From contig NZ_JAIFZS010000027.1 in NCBI RefSeq assembly GCF_019710635.1, positions 62,001-126,000 of the forward strand: DNA of 64,000 bases, written 5' to 3'. Below, piece after piece: positions 35,201-46,177 of the stretch. A program made the position numbers and the translations under genes. A model generated the notes under the pieces. It searched no databases. It was not told the origin of the DNA and saw only the letters and a program-made list of their open reading frames with translations. This DNA is from Mycolicibacterium xanthum. GTDB taxonomy: Bacteria; Actinomycetota; Actinomycetes; Mycobacteriales; Mycobacteriaceae. Every line of letters begins with the position of its first letter. Within the stretch, counting starts at the first letter, position 1.

Positions 35201-36157
35201 TCATACCGTCAGCAGGGCGGGAAGGGCGAGCGCGGAGTCCACCGCAAGGGCCAGGAACACCGCGGCCAGGTAGTTGTTCGACTGCAGGAACAGCCGCAGC
35301 GGCTTGACCGGCTCACCGCGGCGGACGCCCGCATAGAGCTGGTGGGCCATCACCAGGAACCAGGCCCCGGCCAGGATCGCCACCGTGGCGTACAGCCAGC
35401 CCGCGGCCAGCGCCAGCACCAACGTGGCCGCCACGGTCAGCCAGGTGTATACCAGGATCTGCTTTGTCACCTGCTGTTCGGTGGCCACCGCGGGCAGCAT
35501 CGGCACGCCGGCGGCTTTGTAGTCTTCCTTGTAGCGCATGGCGAGCGCCCAGGTGTGCGGCGGTGTCCAGAAGAAGATGATGAGGAACATCACCAGCGCG
35601 GGCCATTGGATGGTGCCGGTGACCGCCGACCAGCCGATCATCACCGGCATGCAGCCGGCCGCCCCGCCCCACACCACATTCTGCGATGTCCGGCGCTTCA
35701 GCAGCAGCGTGTAGACCAGCACGTAGAACGCGATCGTGGCACCCGCCAGATGCGCGGAGAGCATGTTGGTGGTCCACCACAGCCAGAAGAACGACGCCAC
35801 CGACAACGTCAGTCCGAACACCAGTGCGTGGCTGCGCGGCACCGCGGCGCGGGCCAGGGGCCTGCGTTCGGTGCGCTTCATCACCTTGTCGATGTCGGCG
35901 TCGGCGACGCAGTTCAGCGTGTTGGCGCCCGCGGCCGCCAACAGGCCACCGACCAGGGTGTTCAGGATCAGCAGCGGGTCGACGGTGCCGCGATGGGCCA
36001 GCAGCATGGCCGGGATCGTGGTGACCAGCAGGAGCTCGATGACGCGGGGCTTGGTCAGCGCCAGATAGCCCAGCAGCGCGGTACGGACCCGGTTCGGCGA
36101 TGCGTGCGCGGAATCCCCCGAGGCGTCGTCGACGAGGTGGCCTCCGCGAATGTTCAC
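35201..36157 (-). CDS. ctaB: Protohaem IX farnesyltransferase (haem O synthase)
   Basis: This 318-aa UbiA-family prenyltransferase has about nine membrane helices and adds a farnesyl group to haem B. The first Asp-rich motif is [21 protein letters not shown], the second region is [27 protein letters not shown], with [12 protein letters not shown] at the first helix. The GTG at 36157 is 8 nt after GAGGAG. It corresponds to Rv1451. Its product is the substrate of CtaA. It is divergent from the tkt operon. Confidence 0.96.
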   Translation of the reverse strand: MNIRGGHLVDDASGDSAHASPNRVRTALLGYLALTKPRVIELLLVTTIPAMLLAHRGTVDPLLILNTLVGGLLAAAGANTLNCVADADIDKVMKRTERRPLARAAVPRSHALVFGLTLSVASFFWLWWTTNMLSAHLAGATIAFYVLVYTLLLKRRTSQNVVWGGAAGCMPVMIGWSAVTGTIQWPALVMFLIIFFWTPPHTWALAMRYKEDYKAAGVPMLPAVATEQQVTKQILVYTWLTVAATLVLALAAGWLYATVAILAGAWFLVMAHQLYAGVRRGEPVKPLRLFLQSNNYLAAVFLALAVDSALALPALLTV

Positions 36158-36348
36158 GCAACCAACTCCTCAAGTACACACACGTGCGACGCCGTCAGCT
36201 TCTACTACAGAGGATGGTAGACCGCCGAGGTGGGTACCCGGAACCGCAGGGTCGATTCCGCGCCCATGCGCTCTGCGTCGGCGAGCCGATCCACACTAGG
36301 GTGGTTGATGCGGATCGACTCGCCCCGCCTATCCAAGGAGTGCGCCTC

Positions 36349-38439
36349 GTGACCACGCTCGAAGAGATCAACGCCCTCACCCGGCCGAATCACCCGGAGG
36401 ACTGGACCGAGCTCGATTCCCGTGCGGTCGACACCGTCCGCGTGCTGGCCGCCGACGCCGTTCAGAAGGTCGGCAACGGCCACCCGGGCACGGCGATGAG
36501 CCTGGCACCGCTGGCCTACACCCTGTTCCAGCGCCAGATGCGTCATGATCCGAGCGATGTGCACTGGCTGGGCCGCGACCGGTTCGTGCTGTCGTGCGGG
36601 CATTCCAGCCTGACCCTCTATATCCAGTTGTATCTGGGCGGGTTCGGGCTGGAGTTGTCCGACATCGAGTCGTTGCGGACCTGGAAGTCCAAGACCCCGG
36701 GGCATCCCGAGTTCCGGCACACCGCGGGGGTCGAGATCACCACCGGCCCGCTGGGTCAGGGGCTGGCGTCGGCGGTCGGGATGGCGATGGCGTCGCGGTA
36801 CGAACGTGGCCTGTTCGACCCGGACGCCGCGCCCGGCACCAGTCCGTTCGACCACTTCATCTACGTGATCGCCTCCGACGGCGACATCGAGGAGGGGGTG
36901 ACCAGCGAGGCGTCCTCGCTGGCCGGCACCCAGCAACTGGGCAACCTGATCGTGTTCTACGACAAGAACCAGATCTCCATCGAGCACGACACCGACATCG
37001 CGCTCTCCGAGGACGTCGCGGCCCGCTACCGGGCCTACGGGTGGCATGTCCAGGAGATCGAGGGCGGCGAGAACGTCGTCGGCATCGAAGAAGCAGTGCA
37101 GGCGGCCAAGGCGGTCACCGACAGGCCGTCGTTCATCGCGGTCCGCACGATCATCGGCTATCCGGCGCCCACCAAGATGAACACCGGTGGCGTGCACGGC
37201 TCCGCGCTCGGCGATGAGGAGGTCGCCGCGACCAAGAAGATCCTCGGCTTCGACCCGGACAAGACCTTCGAGGTCAGCGAGGACGTCATCACCCACACCC
37301 GCGGCCTGGTGGCCCGCGGAAAGCAGGCCCACGAGGCCTGGCAGCAGGACTTCGACGGCTGGGCCGCGCGAGAACCGGAACGCAAGGCGCTGCTCGACCG
37401 GCTGCTGGCCCAGGAACTGCCGGAGGGCTGGGATGCCGACCTGACCTACTGGGAGCCGGGCTCCAAGGCCGTCGCGACCCGCGCCGCGTTCGGCCAGGTT
37501 CTCAACGACGTCGCGCCGAAGCTGCCCGAGCTGTGGGGCGGCTCGGCCGATCTTGCCGGCAGCAACAACACCACCATCAAGGGCGTGAAGTCGTTCGGCC
37601 CGCCGTCGATCTCGACCGAGGACTTCACGGCCGACTGGTACGGCCGGGTGCTGCACTTCGGCATCCGCGAACACGCGATGGGCTCGATCCTGTCGGGGAT
37701 CGTGCTGCACGGCCCGACCCGGGCGTTCGGCGGTACGTTCCTGCAGTTCTCCGACTACATGCGGCCCGCCGTGCGGCTGGCCTCGCTGATGAACATCGAC
37801 ACCGTCTACATCTGGACGCATGACTCGATCGGCCTCGGCGAGGACGGCCCGACGCATCAGCCCATCGAGCACCTCGCCGCGCTGCGGGCCATCCCGAACC
37901 TGTCGGTGGTGCGGCCCGGCGATCCCAACGAGACCGCCTACGCGTGGCGCAGCATCATCGCGCGCGGCAGCGGTAGCGGCCCGGTCGGTTTCATCCTCAC
38001 CCGACAGGGAATACCGGTGCTGGAGGGCACATCCGCCGAGGGCGTGGCCCGGGGTGGGTATGTCCTGGGCGGGGACACCTCCGAGGCCCCCGACGTCATC
38101 CTGATCGCCACCGGTTCGGAGTTGCAGATCGCGGTGGAGGCCAAGAAGTCGCTGGCCGACAAGAACATCACGGCACGGGTGGTGTCCATGCCCTGCATGG
38201 AGTGGTTCGAATCGCAACCCAAGGAATACCGCGACAGCGTGCTGCCGCCCAGCGTGTCGGCTCGCGTCGCCGTCGAGGCCGGGATCGCGCAGTGTTGGTA
38301 CAAGCTCGTCGGCGACACCGGCGAGATCATCTCCATCGAGCACTACGGCGAATCAGCCGACGACAAGACACTCTTCCGCGAATTCGGCTTCACCCCAGGG
38401 GCAGTGGTGGCCGCGGCGGAACGCACCATCGCCAACTAG
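36349..38439 (+). CDS. tkt: Transketolase
   Basis: This 696-aa thiamine-diphosphate enzyme of the pentose phosphate pathway starts at GTG 36349, 8 nt after AAGGAG; the frame is open further upstream without a better site. Motifs are GNGHPGTAMSLAPLAYTLF, the ThDP metal site ASDGDIEEGVTSE with the downstream Asn (YDKNQIS), and FGIREHAMGSILSG with the catalytic Glu in the second domain, then HDSIGLGEDGPTHQP. Length is close to Rv1449c (700 aa). It is the first gene of tkt-tal-zwf-opcA-pgl. Confidence 0.97.
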   Translation: MTTLEEINALTRPNHPEDWTELDSRAVDTVRVLAADAVQKVGNGHPGTAMSLAPLAYTLFQRQMRHDPSDVHWLGRDRFVLSCGHSSLTLYIQLYLGGFGLELSDIESLRTWKSKTPGHPEFRHTAGVEITTGPLGQGLASAVGMAMASRYERGLFDPDAAPGTSPFDHFIYVIASDGDIEEGVTSEASSLAGTQQLGNLIVFYDKNQISIEHDTDIALSEDVAARYRAYGWHVQEIEGGENVVGIEEAVQAAKAVTDRPSFIAVRTIIGYPAPTKMNTGGVHGSALGDEEVAATKKILGFDPDKTFEVSEDVITHTRGLVARGKQAHEAWQQDFDGWAAREPERKALLDRLLAQELPEGWDADLTYWEPGSKAVATRAAFGQVLNDVAPKLPELWGGSADLAGSNNTTIKGVKSFGPPSISTEDFTADWYGRVLHFGIREHAMGSILSGIVLHGPTRAFGGTFLQFSDYMRPAVRLASLMNIDTVYIWTHDSIGLGEDGPTHQPIEHLAALRAIPNLSVVRPGDPNETAYAWRSIIARGSGSGPVGFILTRQGIPVLEGTSAEGVARGGYVLGGDTSEAPDVILIATGSELQIAVEAKKSLADKNITARVVSMPCMEWFESQPKEYRDSVLPPSVSARVAVEAGIAQCWYKLVGDTGEIISIEHYGESADDKTLFREFGFTPGAVVAAAERTIAN

Positions 38440-38466
38440 CCGAACGACAACCGTAAGGACCTGACC

Positions 38467-39597
38467 ATGACTCAGAACGCGAACCTGGCGGCGCTGTCCG
38501 CCGCCGGCGTATCGGTGTGGCTGGACGACCTGTCCCGGGAGCGCCTGCAGACCGGCAACCTGCAGGAGCTGATCGACACCAAGTCGGTCGTCGGCGTCAC
38601 CACCAACCCGTCGATCTTCCAGGCTGCACTTTCCAAGGGCTCCGCCTACGATGCCCAGCTCGAGGAGTTGGCCGAGCGCGGCGCCGATGTCGATGCCACG
38701 ATCCGCACCGCGACCACCGATGACGTCCGCAACGCCTGCGACGTGCTGGCCAAGCAGTACGAACTCTCCGACGGCGTCGACGGCCGGGTGTCCATCGAGG
38801 TCGACCCGCGGCTGGCGCACGACACCGACAAGACCATCCTGCAGGCCATCGAGCTGTGGAAGATCGTCGACCGGCCCAACCTGTTGATCAAGATCCCGGC
38901 GACACTGGCCGGCCTGCCGGCCATCACGGCCGTCATCGCCGAGGGCATCTCGGTGAACGTGACGCTGATCTTCTCCGTCGAGCGGCACCGCATGGTGATG
39001 GACGCCTACCTGGCCGGTTTGGAGAAGGCCAGGGACGCCGGCCACGACGTGTCCCGGGTCCATTCGGTCGCTTCGTTCTTCGTCTCCCGCGTCGACACCG
39101 AGATCGACAAGCGGCTCGAGGCGATAGCCAGCGACTCCGGAAAAGATGAAGCGCTGGCACTGCGCGGTAAGGCCGGTGTGGCCAACGCCCGATTGGCCTA
39201 CGCCGCCTACCAGGAGGTCTTCCTCGGCGGTGAGCGCTATGCCGCGCTCAAGCCCGCGGGCGCCCGGGTGCAGCGACCGCTGTGGGCCTCGACCGGAGTC
39301 AAGAACCCGGACTACTCCGACACGCTGTACGTCACCGAGCTGGTCGCGCCGGACACGGTGAACACCATGCCGGAGAAGACACTCGACGCGGTCGCCGACC
39401 ACGGCGTGGTCACCGGGGACACCGTCACCGGCCTGGGGGCGGCGTCCCAGGAGACCTTCGACGAACTGGCCGCCGTCGGCATCGACCTGCCCGACGTGTT
39501 CAAGCTGCTCGAGGACGAGGGCGTGGAGAAATTCGAGAAATCCTGGCAGGAACTACTCGAGGCCACCCAGGGCCAACTCGACGCCGCCAAGAAGTGA
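38467..39597 (+). CDS. tal: Transaldolase
   Basis: This 376-aa enzyme transfers dihydroxyacetone units between sugar phosphates through a Schiff base. [14 protein letters not shown] and [14 protein letters not shown] are the type signature, and Lys in LLIKIPAT is the catalytic residue. [21 protein letters not shown] and [20 protein letters not shown] follow. AAGGA precedes the ATG. It lies 27 bp after tkt. It corresponds to Rv1448c (373 aa). Confidence 0.97.
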   Translation: MTQNANLAALSAAGVSVWLDDLSRERLQTGNLQELIDTKSVVGVTTNPSIFQAALSKGSAYDAQLEELAERGADVDATIRTATTDDVRNACDVLAKQYELSDGVDGRVSIEVDPRLAHDTDKTILQAIELWKIVDRPNLLIKIPATLAGLPAITAVIAEGISVNVTLIFSVERHRMVMDAYLAGLEKARDAGHDVSRVHSVASFFVSRVDTEIDKRLEAIASDSGKDEALALRGKAGVANARLAYAAYQEVFLGGERYAALKPAGARVQRPLWASTGVKNPDYSDTLYVTELVAPDTVNTMPEKTLDAVADHGVVTGDTVTGLGAASQETFDELAAVGIDLPDVFKLLEDEGVEKFEKSWQELLEATQGQLDAAKK

Positions 39598-39607
39598 CCC
39601 AGCGGCC

Positions 39608-41137
39608 ATGACGACACCGTGGCGGAACCCCCTGCGGGACAAGCGCGACAAGCGGATGCCCCGCATCGCCGGACCGTGCGGTGTGGTGATCTTCGGCGTC
39701 ACCGGAGATCTGGCCCGCAAGAAGCTGATGCCGGCGATCTACGATCTGGCCAACCGGGGGCTGCTGCCACCGTCGTTCGCACTGGTCGGGTTCGCCCGGC
39801 GGGACTGGGCCGACGAGGACTTCGGCCAGATCGTCTACGACGCGGTCAAGGAACACGCACGTACCCCGTTCCGGCAGGAGGTCTGGGACCGCCTTGCCGA
39901 GGGGATCCGGTTCGTGCAGGGCACCTTCGACGACGACGACGCGTTCCAGCGGTTGGCCGAGACGCTGTCCAAGCTGGACGCCGACCGCGGAACGGGCGGC
40001 AATCACGCGTTCTACCTGTCGATTCCGCCGAAGGCCTTCCCGGTGGTCTGCGAACAGCTGCAGAAATCGGGGCTGGCCCGCCCGCAGGAGGATCGCTGGA
40101 GCCGGGTGGTCATCGAAAAGCCGTTCGGCCACGACCTCTCCAGCGCACGGGAACTCAACGCGGTGGTCAACAGTGTGTTCCCGGAGGATTCGGTGTTCCG
40201 CATCGACCACTACCTGGGCAAGGAGACCGTCCAGAACATCCTCGCGCTGCGGTTCGCCAACGAACTGTACGAACCGATCTGGAACTCCAACTACGTCGAC
40301 CACGTGCAGATCACGATGGCCGAGGACATCGGGCTGGGCGGCCGGGCAGGCTATTACGACGGTATCGGTGCCGCACGCGACGTGATTCAGAACCACCTGA
40401 TCCAACTGCTGGCGCTGACCGCGATGGAGGAGCCGGTCAGCTTCAGCCCGCACGAGCTGCAAACCGAGAAGATCAAGGTGCTTTCCGCGACCCAGCCGAT
40501 GGAGCCGCTGAACCTGACCACCGCTCGGGGCCAGTACGCGGCCGGCTGGCAGGGCAGCGAGAAGGTCCCCGGGCTGCTCGAGGAGGCCGGCTTCTCGACG
40601 GACTCCACGACCGAAACGTTCGCCGCGATCACGCTGCAGATCAACACCCGTCGCTGGGCGGGGGTGCCGTTCTTCCTGCGGACCGGAAAACGGCTGCCGC
40701 GCAGGGTGACCGAGGTCGCCCTGGTGTTCAAGCGCGCTCCGCACCTGCCCTTCGACTCCACGATGACCGAGGAACTCGGCAAGAACGCGCTGGTGCTGCG
40801 CATCCAGCCGGACGAAGGAATCACCATGCGGTTCGGCTCCAAGGTGCCGGGCAGCACGATGGAGGTCCGCGACGTCAACATGGACTTCTCCTACGGATCC
40901 GCGTTCGCCGAGGACTCGCCGGAGGCCTACGAACGACTGATCCTCGACGTGCTGCTCGGCGAGCCCTCCCTGTTCCCGGTCAATGCCGAGGTCGAATTGT
41001 CCTGGGAGATCCTCGATCCGGTGCTGGACCACTGGGCTTCCGGAGGGCGGCCGGAGCCTTACGACGCCGGGACGTGGGGTCCGCCCTCGGCCTTCGAGAT
41101 GGTGCACCGGCTCGACCGGGAATGGAGGCGGCCGTGA
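39608..41137 (+). CDS. zwf: Glucose-6-phosphate 1-dehydrogenase
   Basis: This 509-aa enzyme oxidises glucose 6-phosphate to 6-phosphogluconolactone with NADP, or F420-independently with NAD. FGVTGDLARKKLMPAIY is the nucleotide-binding start, IEKPFGHDLSSARELN and RIDHYLGKETVQN (catalytic His/Lys region) the substrate site, and PFFLRTGKRLPRR the conserved C-terminal motif. It corresponds to Rv1447c (zwf2). It lies 10 bp after tal. OpcA, encoded next, is needed for full activity in actinobacteria. A GAGCGCTCGCGCGA repeat begins right after the stop. Confidence 0.96.
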   Translation: MTTPWRNPLRDKRDKRMPRIAGPCGVVIFGVTGDLARKKLMPAIYDLANRGLLPPSFALVGFARRDWADEDFGQIVYDAVKEHARTPFRQEVWDRLAEGIRFVQGTFDDDDAFQRLAETLSKLDADRGTGGNHAFYLSIPPKAFPVVCEQLQKSGLARPQEDRWSRVVIEKPFGHDLSSARELNAVVNSVFPEDSVFRIDHYLGKETVQNILALRFANELYEPIWNSNYVDHVQITMAEDIGLGGRAGYYDGIGAARDVIQNHLIQLLALTAMEEPVSFSPHELQTEKIKVLSATQPMEPLNLTTARGQYAAGWQGSEKVPGLLEEAGFSTDSTTETFAAITLQINTRRWAGVPFFLRTGKRLPRRVTEVALVFKRAPHLPFDSTMTEELGKNALVLRIQPDEGITMRFGSKVPGSTMEVRDVNMDFSYGSAFAEDSPEAYERLILDVLLGEPSLFPVNAEVELSWEILDPVLDHWASGGRPEPYDAGTWGPPSAFEMVHRLDREWRRP

Positions 41138-41155
41138 TGAGCGCTCGCGCGAAGA
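41138..41155 (+). repeat. Copy of the GAGCGCTYGCGCG interspersed repeat between zwf and opcA
   Basis: TGAGCGCTCGCGCGAAGA begins directly after the zwf stop codon. Related sequence occurs on the opposite strand at 6030-6145 and inside uvrC at 54569-54628. The core contains the palindrome GAGCGCTC. Confidence 0.6.
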
Positions 41156-41168
41156 ACCGAGGACACCG

Positions 41169-42080
41169 ATGATCGTCGAACTCCCCGATACCTCGGCCAG
41201 CGAGATCAACAAGAAGATCATCGGTCTGCGGGAAGAGGGCGGCGCCCTGACGCTCGGCCGGGTGCTGACCCTGGTGATCGCACCCGACACCGAGGAAGCG
41301 CTGCAGAGCGCCGTCGACGCAGCAGTCTTCGCCAGCCGCGAACATCCCTGCCGGGTGATCGCCGCGCTGCCCGTCGACGGTGATGCGCCGAAATCCCGGC
41401 TGGACGCCGAACTTCGGGTCGGTCACGACGCCGGAGCGGGTGAGGTCGTGGTGCTTCGCCTGCACGGCGAGCTCGCGGGCCACCCCGCCAGCGTGGTGCT
41501 GCCGTTTCTGCTGCCCGACACCCCTGTGGTCGCGTGGTGGCCGACCACGGCGCCCGAGGTGCCGGCGCGCGATCCTCTGGGCAGGTTGGCGATTCGGCGG
41601 ATCACCAACGCCACCAACGCCACCGACCCACTGGCCGCGATCAAGAGCCGGTTGGCCGGCTACTCGCCCGGGGACACCGACGTGGCGTGGAGCCGGATCA
41701 CCTATTGGCGCGCGCTGCTGGCCTCGGCCATCGACGAACCGCCGTACGAGCCGATCGAATCGGCGGTGGTGTCCGGCCTGAAATCCGAACCGTCGCTGGA
41801 CGTCCTGGCCGGGTGGCTGGCCAGCCGCATCGACGGACCGGTCACCCGCACGGTGGGCACGCTCAAGGTGGAACTGCATCGGGCCGTCGACAGCGTCACC
41901 CTCAGCCGCCCCCAGGACGGTGTCACCGCGACGCTGAGTCGCACCTCGCGACCGGTGGCACTGGTGCCGCTGGCCCGTCGCGACGTCCCCGAATGCCTGG
42001 CCGAGGAGATGCGCCGGCTGGATGCCGACGAGATCTATCACGAGGCGCTGGCCGGGATCGGGAAGGTGTCTTACCAATGA
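41169..42080 (+). CDS. opcA: OpcA, glucose-6-phosphate dehydrogenase assembly protein
   Basis: This 303-aa soluble protein is identical in length to Rv1446c. OpcA activates or assembles glucose-6-phosphate dehydrogenase. Conserved segments are [37 protein letters not shown] and [15 protein letters not shown]. It starts at ATG 41169, 31 bp after zwf. The stop overlaps the pgl start (ATGA). No catalytic motif is expected. Confidence 0.94.
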   Translation: MIVELPDTSASEINKKIIGLREEGGALTLGRVLTLVIAPDTEEALQSAVDAAVFASREHPCRVIAALPVDGDAPKSRLDAELRVGHDAGAGEVVVLRLHGELAGHPASVVLPFLLPDTPVVAWWPTTAPEVPARDPLGRLAIRRITNATNATDPLAAIKSRLAGYSPGDTDVAWSRITYWRALLASAIDEPPYEPIESAVVSGLKSEPSLDVLAGWLASRIDGPVTRTVGTLKVELHRAVDSVTLSRPQDGVTATLSRTSRPVALVPLARRDVPECLAEEMRRLDADEIYHEALAGIGKVSYQ

Positions 42081-42817
42081 GCCCAACCGTCGAGGTCTAT
42101 CCGGACACCGAGGCATTGGTGACGGCCACCGGCGACCGACTGGTCGAGGCGATCATGTCGGCGATCGCCGAGCACGGTAAGGCCTCGGTCGTGCTGACCG
42201 GTGGCGGCACCGGTATCGGCCTGTTGCGCCGGGTCGCAGAACGCGCCGGTGAGATCGACTGGTCGAAGGTGCACATCTACTGGGGCGATGAACGTTTCGT
42301 CCCGTACGACGACGACGAGCGCAACGAGAAACAGGCCCGTGAGGCGCTGCTGGACCACATCGACATCCCCGCGGTGAACGTGCACCCGATGGCCGCCTCC
42401 GACGGCGAGTTCGGCGACGACCTCGACGCCGCTGCCGCCGGCTACGAGCAGCTGCTGGCCGAGACGTTCGCCGACCCCGCACCGGATTTCGACGTGCACC
42501 TGCTCGGCATGGGCGGCGAGGGGCACATCAACTCCCTCTTCCCCGACACTGCGGCGGTGCGGGAGACCGAGCGGTGGGTGGTCGGTGTGACCGACTCCCC
42601 CAAACCTCCGCCCCAGCGGATCACGTTGACCCTTCCGGCGGTGGCCCGCTCACGTGAGGTCTGGCTGGTGGTCTCCGGCAGCGCCAAGGCCGACGCGGTC
42701 GCCGCCGCCATCGGCGGGGCCGAGCCGGTCGACGTACCGGCCGCCGGCGCGGTGGGCCGGGACGCCACCGTCTGGCTGCTCGACGAATCCGCCGCAGCCG
42801 GAATCCAACCCCGCTGA
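42077..42817 (+). CDS. pgl: 6-phosphogluconolactonase
   Basis: This 246-aa enzyme hydrolyses the lactone made by Zwf. [35 protein letters not shown] and [16 protein letters not shown] (catalytic His) are the family motifs. ATG 42077 overlaps the opcA stop. It corresponds to Rv1445c (devB, 247 aa). It is the last gene of the pentose phosphate operon, followed by a hairpin at 42906-42920. Confidence 0.96.
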   Translation: MSPTVEVYPDTEALVTATGDRLVEAIMSAIAEHGKASVVLTGGGTGIGLLRRVAERAGEIDWSKVHIYWGDERFVPYDDDERNEKQAREALLDHIDIPAVNVHPMAASDGEFGDDLDAAAAGYEQLLAETFADPAPDFDVHLLGMGGEGHINSLFPDTAAVRETERWVVGVTDSPKPPPQRITLTLPAVARSREVWLVVSGSAKADAVAAAIGGAEPVDVPAAGAVGRDATVWLLDESAAAGIQPR

Positions 42818-42905
42818 CAGCACCGCGTTCACCGCAGTGTCCGGCGGCGGGGATCGCCTGCCGCGAAAGCGCGAAAGTAGGACGCGCCCGGGCAAGGAGC
42901 GGTTC

Positions 42906-42920
42906 CCCGCGCTGCGCGGG
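42906..42920. terminator. Hairpin after the pentose phosphate operon
   Basis: CCCGCG-CTG-CGCGGG is a perfect 6-bp stem with a 3-nt loop, 89 nt after the pgl stop and 17 nt before the next ATG. It has no T-run. It may end the operon or lie in the leader of the next gene. Confidence 0.4.
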
Positions 42921-42937
42921 CACGTCATACTTGCCGC

Positions 42938-43309
42938 ATGGCAGACAGAGGTGGCAGACCAGTCCGGACCGGCGGGGAGCGGATCAGGAAGCTCGCTCAG
43001 GCGGCGATGAACGCCGACGTGACCGTCGAGCAGGTGGACACCATCCTGGCGGGCCTCAGCGAAACCCTCGAGGATCTCAACAACTCCACCGTCAACCTCG
43101 ACGCCACCCTCGAACGGTTCAACGACACCATCAACCGGATCAACGAGCTGGCCCCGCGACTGCACGGCGTGGTCGACCGGATGGAGGGCATCGTGGCGCG
43201 CGTCGAACGGATCGTCGACATCGGTGAATCCGTGATCTCCCCGCTGACCGCCACCGAACAGGCGGTCCGCGGGGCGGTCAACAAGGTTCGCCGCACCGCG
43301 GGCCTGTGA
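42938..43309 (+). CDS. Small coiled-coil protein (Rv1444c-like)
   Basis: This 123-aa soluble protein starts at ATG 42938. A basic N-terminus precedes a long amphipathic heptad region (about residues 25-95: LAGLSETLEDLNNSTVNLD, ERFNDTINRINELAPRL, VVDRMEGIVARVERIV), so it should form a coiled coil. Position and size fit Rv1444c, a protein of unknown function. A CATACT hexamer 6 nt before the ATG (about 42926-42931) may be its -10. It is convergent with ppc, with a 6-bp gap. Confidence 0.78.
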   Translation: MADRGGRPVRTGGERIRKLAQAAMNADVTVEQVDTILAGLSETLEDLNNSTVNLDATLERFNDTINRINELAPRLHGVVDRMEGIVARVERIVDIGESVISPLTATEQAVRGAVNKVRRTAGL

Positions 43310-43315
43310 CCCGCG

Positions 43316-46120
43316 CTACCCGCTGTTGCGCAGCGCGGTCGCCAAACCGCTCATGGTCAGCAGGATGCCGCGCTGCACCAGCTCGTCCTCGTCGCCGGAC
43401 CGGTAGCGGCGCAGCAGCTCCACCTGCAGGTGGTTGAGCGGTTCGAGGTACGGGAAGCGGTTGAACACCGACCGCGCCAGCGACGGGTTGTCGGCGAGCA
43501 GGTCCTCGTGGCCGGTGATGAGCCTGTGCATCCGGATCGTGCGTTCGTGCTCGTCGACGATCTTGTCGAACACCCGGTGCCGCAGGTCCTCGTCCTCGAC
43601 CAGTTCGGCGTAACGCGCCGCCAGACCCAGATCCGACTTGGCCAGCACCTGCGCCATGTTGGACAGCACGGTGGCGAAGAACGGCCAGCGCCGGTACAGA
43701 TCCTGCAGGACCTTGAGGCGCGCATCCTGGTCCGGGCCGTCGGCGATCCACTCCTCGAACGCGGTGCCGGTGCCGTACCAGCCGGGCAGCATGATCCGCG
43801 ACTGGCTCCACGCCAGCACCCACGGGATCGCCCGCAGATCTGAGATCTTGGTGGTCGGCTTGCGCGAGGCCGGCCGACTGCCGATGTTCAGCGCGCCGAT
43901 CTCGCTGACCGGCGTGGAGGCCTTGAAATACTCCACGAAGCCGGGCGTCTCGTGCACCAGCTCGGAATAGGCGCGCTGGGCCCGCGCCGCGAGGTCGTCG
44001 AGCACCTCGTAGGCCGGGCCTGCGGCGTCCCCGAGTCCCTCGACGTCGAGCAAGGTCGCCTCCAAGGTGGCCGCCAGCAGGGTCTCGAGGTTGCGGTGGG
44101 CGATCCTGGGCTCGGCGTATTTGGCGGCGATGATCTCGCCCTGCTCGGTCAGCCGCAGCGATCCCTGCACCGCGCCGGGCGGCTGGGCCAGGATCGCGTC
44201 GTAGCTCGGCCCGCCGCCGCGACCGACGGTCCCGCCGCGGCCGTGGAACAACCGCAGCCGGATCCCGGTCTTGCGGGACATCTCGACGAGGTCCAGCTCG
44301 GCCCGGTACAGCGCCCAGTTGGCGGCCAGGTACCCGCCGTCCTTGTTGGAGTCCGAGTACCCGAGCATGATCTCCTGGCTGTCGCCGCGGGCGGTGACCA
44401 TGGCGCGATACAGCGGCAGGTCGAGCACCGCCTCCATGATCGCCGAGCCCCGCTGCAGATCGTCGATGGTCTCGAACAGCGGCACGATCCCGACCGGGGC
44501 ATAGACGTGTTCGGACGAGACATCCACCAGCCCGGCCTCTTTCAGCAGGATCGCGGCCTCGAGCATGTCCGACACCGACTGGCACATCGAGATGATGTAG
44601 TGGGGCACCGCCTGCGGCCCGAACACCGTCACCGCCCGCGCGGCGGCGTGCACGATGTCGAGTTCCTTGCGCGCGAGCTCGGACAGTTCGGCGTGCGGCC
44701 CGATCAGCGGGCGACGGGTGGCCAGTTCGGCGGTGAGCACCTCGACGCGTTCGTCCTCACCGAGCGAGGCGTAGTCGGGGTGCACGCCGGCCCAGGCCAG
44801 CAGTTCGGCGACGACCTCCTCGTGCATGTCCGAGTTCTGCCGCATATCCAGCCCGGACAGGTGGAACCCGAACACCCGCACCGCTTCCCGCAACCGGGCC
44901 AGGCGGTCGTCGGCCAGCACCGCGCTGCCCTTGGAACGCAGCGATTCGTCGATGACGTCGAGGTCGGCGAGCAGCTCGGCCGGCGTGGCGTACGGCTCCA
45001 TACCGAGGTCGAGCTCGTGCTCGGGCTGGTGGTCGAGGATCTGCCGCGCCGTGGCGGTCAGCCGCGCGTGCACCACCCGCAGCGCGCGCCGGTACGGTTC
45101 GTCGTCGCGGGCCCGCTCGTGGCAGGCGTCGGCCAGTGCGGCCAGCGCCGAGGTGATGTGCACCAGTCGCACCGACATGGACAGCTCCTGCTGCAGTGCG
45201 GTGAGCTCGGCGAAATAACGCGCGAACGCGGTGTAGGCGGCGCTGCCGGTGGCCAGCCGCACCACGTCGGCGGTCACGTTCGGGTTGCCGTCCCGGTCGC
45301 CGCCGATCCACGAGCCGGGCCGCAGGATCGGCTCGGGCAGCAGGTCGGCGTCCGGCCAGCGCGCCCGCAGCGCCGCCTCGACCTCGGCGTTCACCTGCGG
45401 GATCACCTCGAAGAAGGCGGCCGGGTAGTAGCGCAGGCCGGTCAGGATCTCGTCCTGGATCTTCAGCCGGGACAGCCGGATCAGCGCGGTCTGCCACAGC
45501 GTGAGGATGTGGCGGCGCAGCTCGCGCTCGATGTCGCGACCGTCCTCGGTCTCGGTCTGTCCATGCAGCCGCATCCGCATCAACTGGGTGATCTGGTGCT
45601 GGGTGTCGAACACGGTGCGCCTGCGGGTCTCGGTCGGATGCGCGGTGATCACCGGGGACACCAGCGCGCCGACCAGCGCGTCGGCGACGGTCTCGGCGTC
45701 CAGGTCGGCCTCGTCGAGCTTCAGATAGGTCGCCGCCAGGCTGCTGTCCTGGGGCGGCTTCCCCGCCGCCTCGTGGACGGCCCGGCGGCGCTCGCGATGG
45801 ATGTCCTCGGCGACGTTGGCCAGCAACGCGAAGTGGGTGAACGCCCGGATGACGTGGATGGCCTGGTGCACGTCGATGCCGTCGAACAGCTTGGCCAGAT
45901 CGGCGCGGTCGATCTCGGAGCGCCGCACCCGGAACGACTCGACCCTGGCGCGTTCGACGACGTCGAACACCTCGTCGCCGTTCTGCTCACGGACCGTCTC
46001 GCCGAGGATCGACCCCAGCATGCGGATGTCCTCCCGCATCGGTTCGGAGGCCTCCCGACCCACCTGGGTGCGGAAGACGGAACCGATCGGTGCCAACGCT
46101 ACATCGGGAGATTCAGCCAT
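43316..46120 (-). CDS. ppc: Phosphoenolpyruvate carboxylase
   Basis: This 934-aa anaplerotic enzyme makes oxaloacetate from PEP and bicarbonate. Active-site segments are [16 protein letters not shown] (catalytic His), [11 protein letters not shown], the Gly-rich loop [15 protein letters not shown] and [13 protein letters not shown]. The C-terminus is ALRNSG, where most family members end in QNTG. The gene is present at this locus in fast-growing mycobacteria but absent from M. tuberculosis, which relies on other anaplerotic enzymes; it is therefore a marker for the non-tuberculous group. It is a single gene between the pentose phosphate and glycolytic operons. Confidence 0.97.
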   Translation of the reverse strand: MAESPDVALAPIGSVFRTQVGREASEPMREDIRMLGSILGETVREQNGDEVFDVVERARVESFRVRRSEIDRADLAKLFDGIDVHQAIHVIRAFTHFALLANVAEDIHRERRRAVHEAAGKPPQDSSLAATYLKLDEADLDAETVADALVGALVSPVITAHPTETRRRTVFDTQHQITQLMRMRLHGQTETEDGRDIERELRRHILTLWQTALIRLSRLKIQDEILTGLRYYPAAFFEVIPQVNAEVEAALRARWPDADLLPEPILRPGSWIGGDRDGNPNVTADVVRLATGSAAYTAFARYFAELTALQQELSMSVRLVHITSALAALADACHERARDDEPYRRALRVVHARLTATARQILDHQPEHELDLGMEPYATPAELLADLDVIDESLRSKGSAVLADDRLARLREAVRVFGFHLSGLDMRQNSDMHEEVVAELLAWAGVHPDYASLGEDERVEVLTAELATRRPLIGPHAELSELARKELDIVHAAARAVTVFGPQAVPHYIISMCQSVSDMLEAAILLKEAGLVDVSSEHVYAPVGIVPLFETIDDLQRGSAIMEAVLDLPLYRAMVTARGDSQEIMLGYSDSNKDGGYLAANWALYRAELDLVEMSRKTGIRLRLFHGRGGTVGRGGGPSYDAILAQPPGAVQGSLRLTEQGEIIAAKYAEPRIAHRNLETLLAATLEATLLDVEGLGDAAGPAYEVLDDLAARAQRAYSELVHETPGFVEYFKASTPVSEIGALNIGSRPASRKPTTKISDLRAIPWVLAWSQSRIMLPGWYGTGTAFEEWIADGPDQDARLKVLQDLYRRWPFFATVLSNMAQVLAKSDLGLAARYAELVEDEDLRHRVFDKIVDEHERTIRMHRLITGHEDLLADNPSLARSVFNRFPYLEPLNHLQVELLRRYRSGDEDELVQRGILLTMSGLATALRNSG

Positions 46121-46177
46121 CCCTCAAGTATTGAGGCCAAGCCGAAGGGTCGCATGACGAGCACTCCGTGGCCGGGC

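Noticed and set aside
36205..38343. Long open frame on the minus strand, antisense to tkt (712 codons).
   Set aside because: High-GC codon bias keeps the antisense frame open. The translation is low-complexity Arg/Gly/His-rich without family motifs, while tkt on the plus strand is unmistakable.
39500..41290. Minus-strand frame of 596 codons over zwf.
   Set aside because: Antisense shadow of zwf with no protein-family features.
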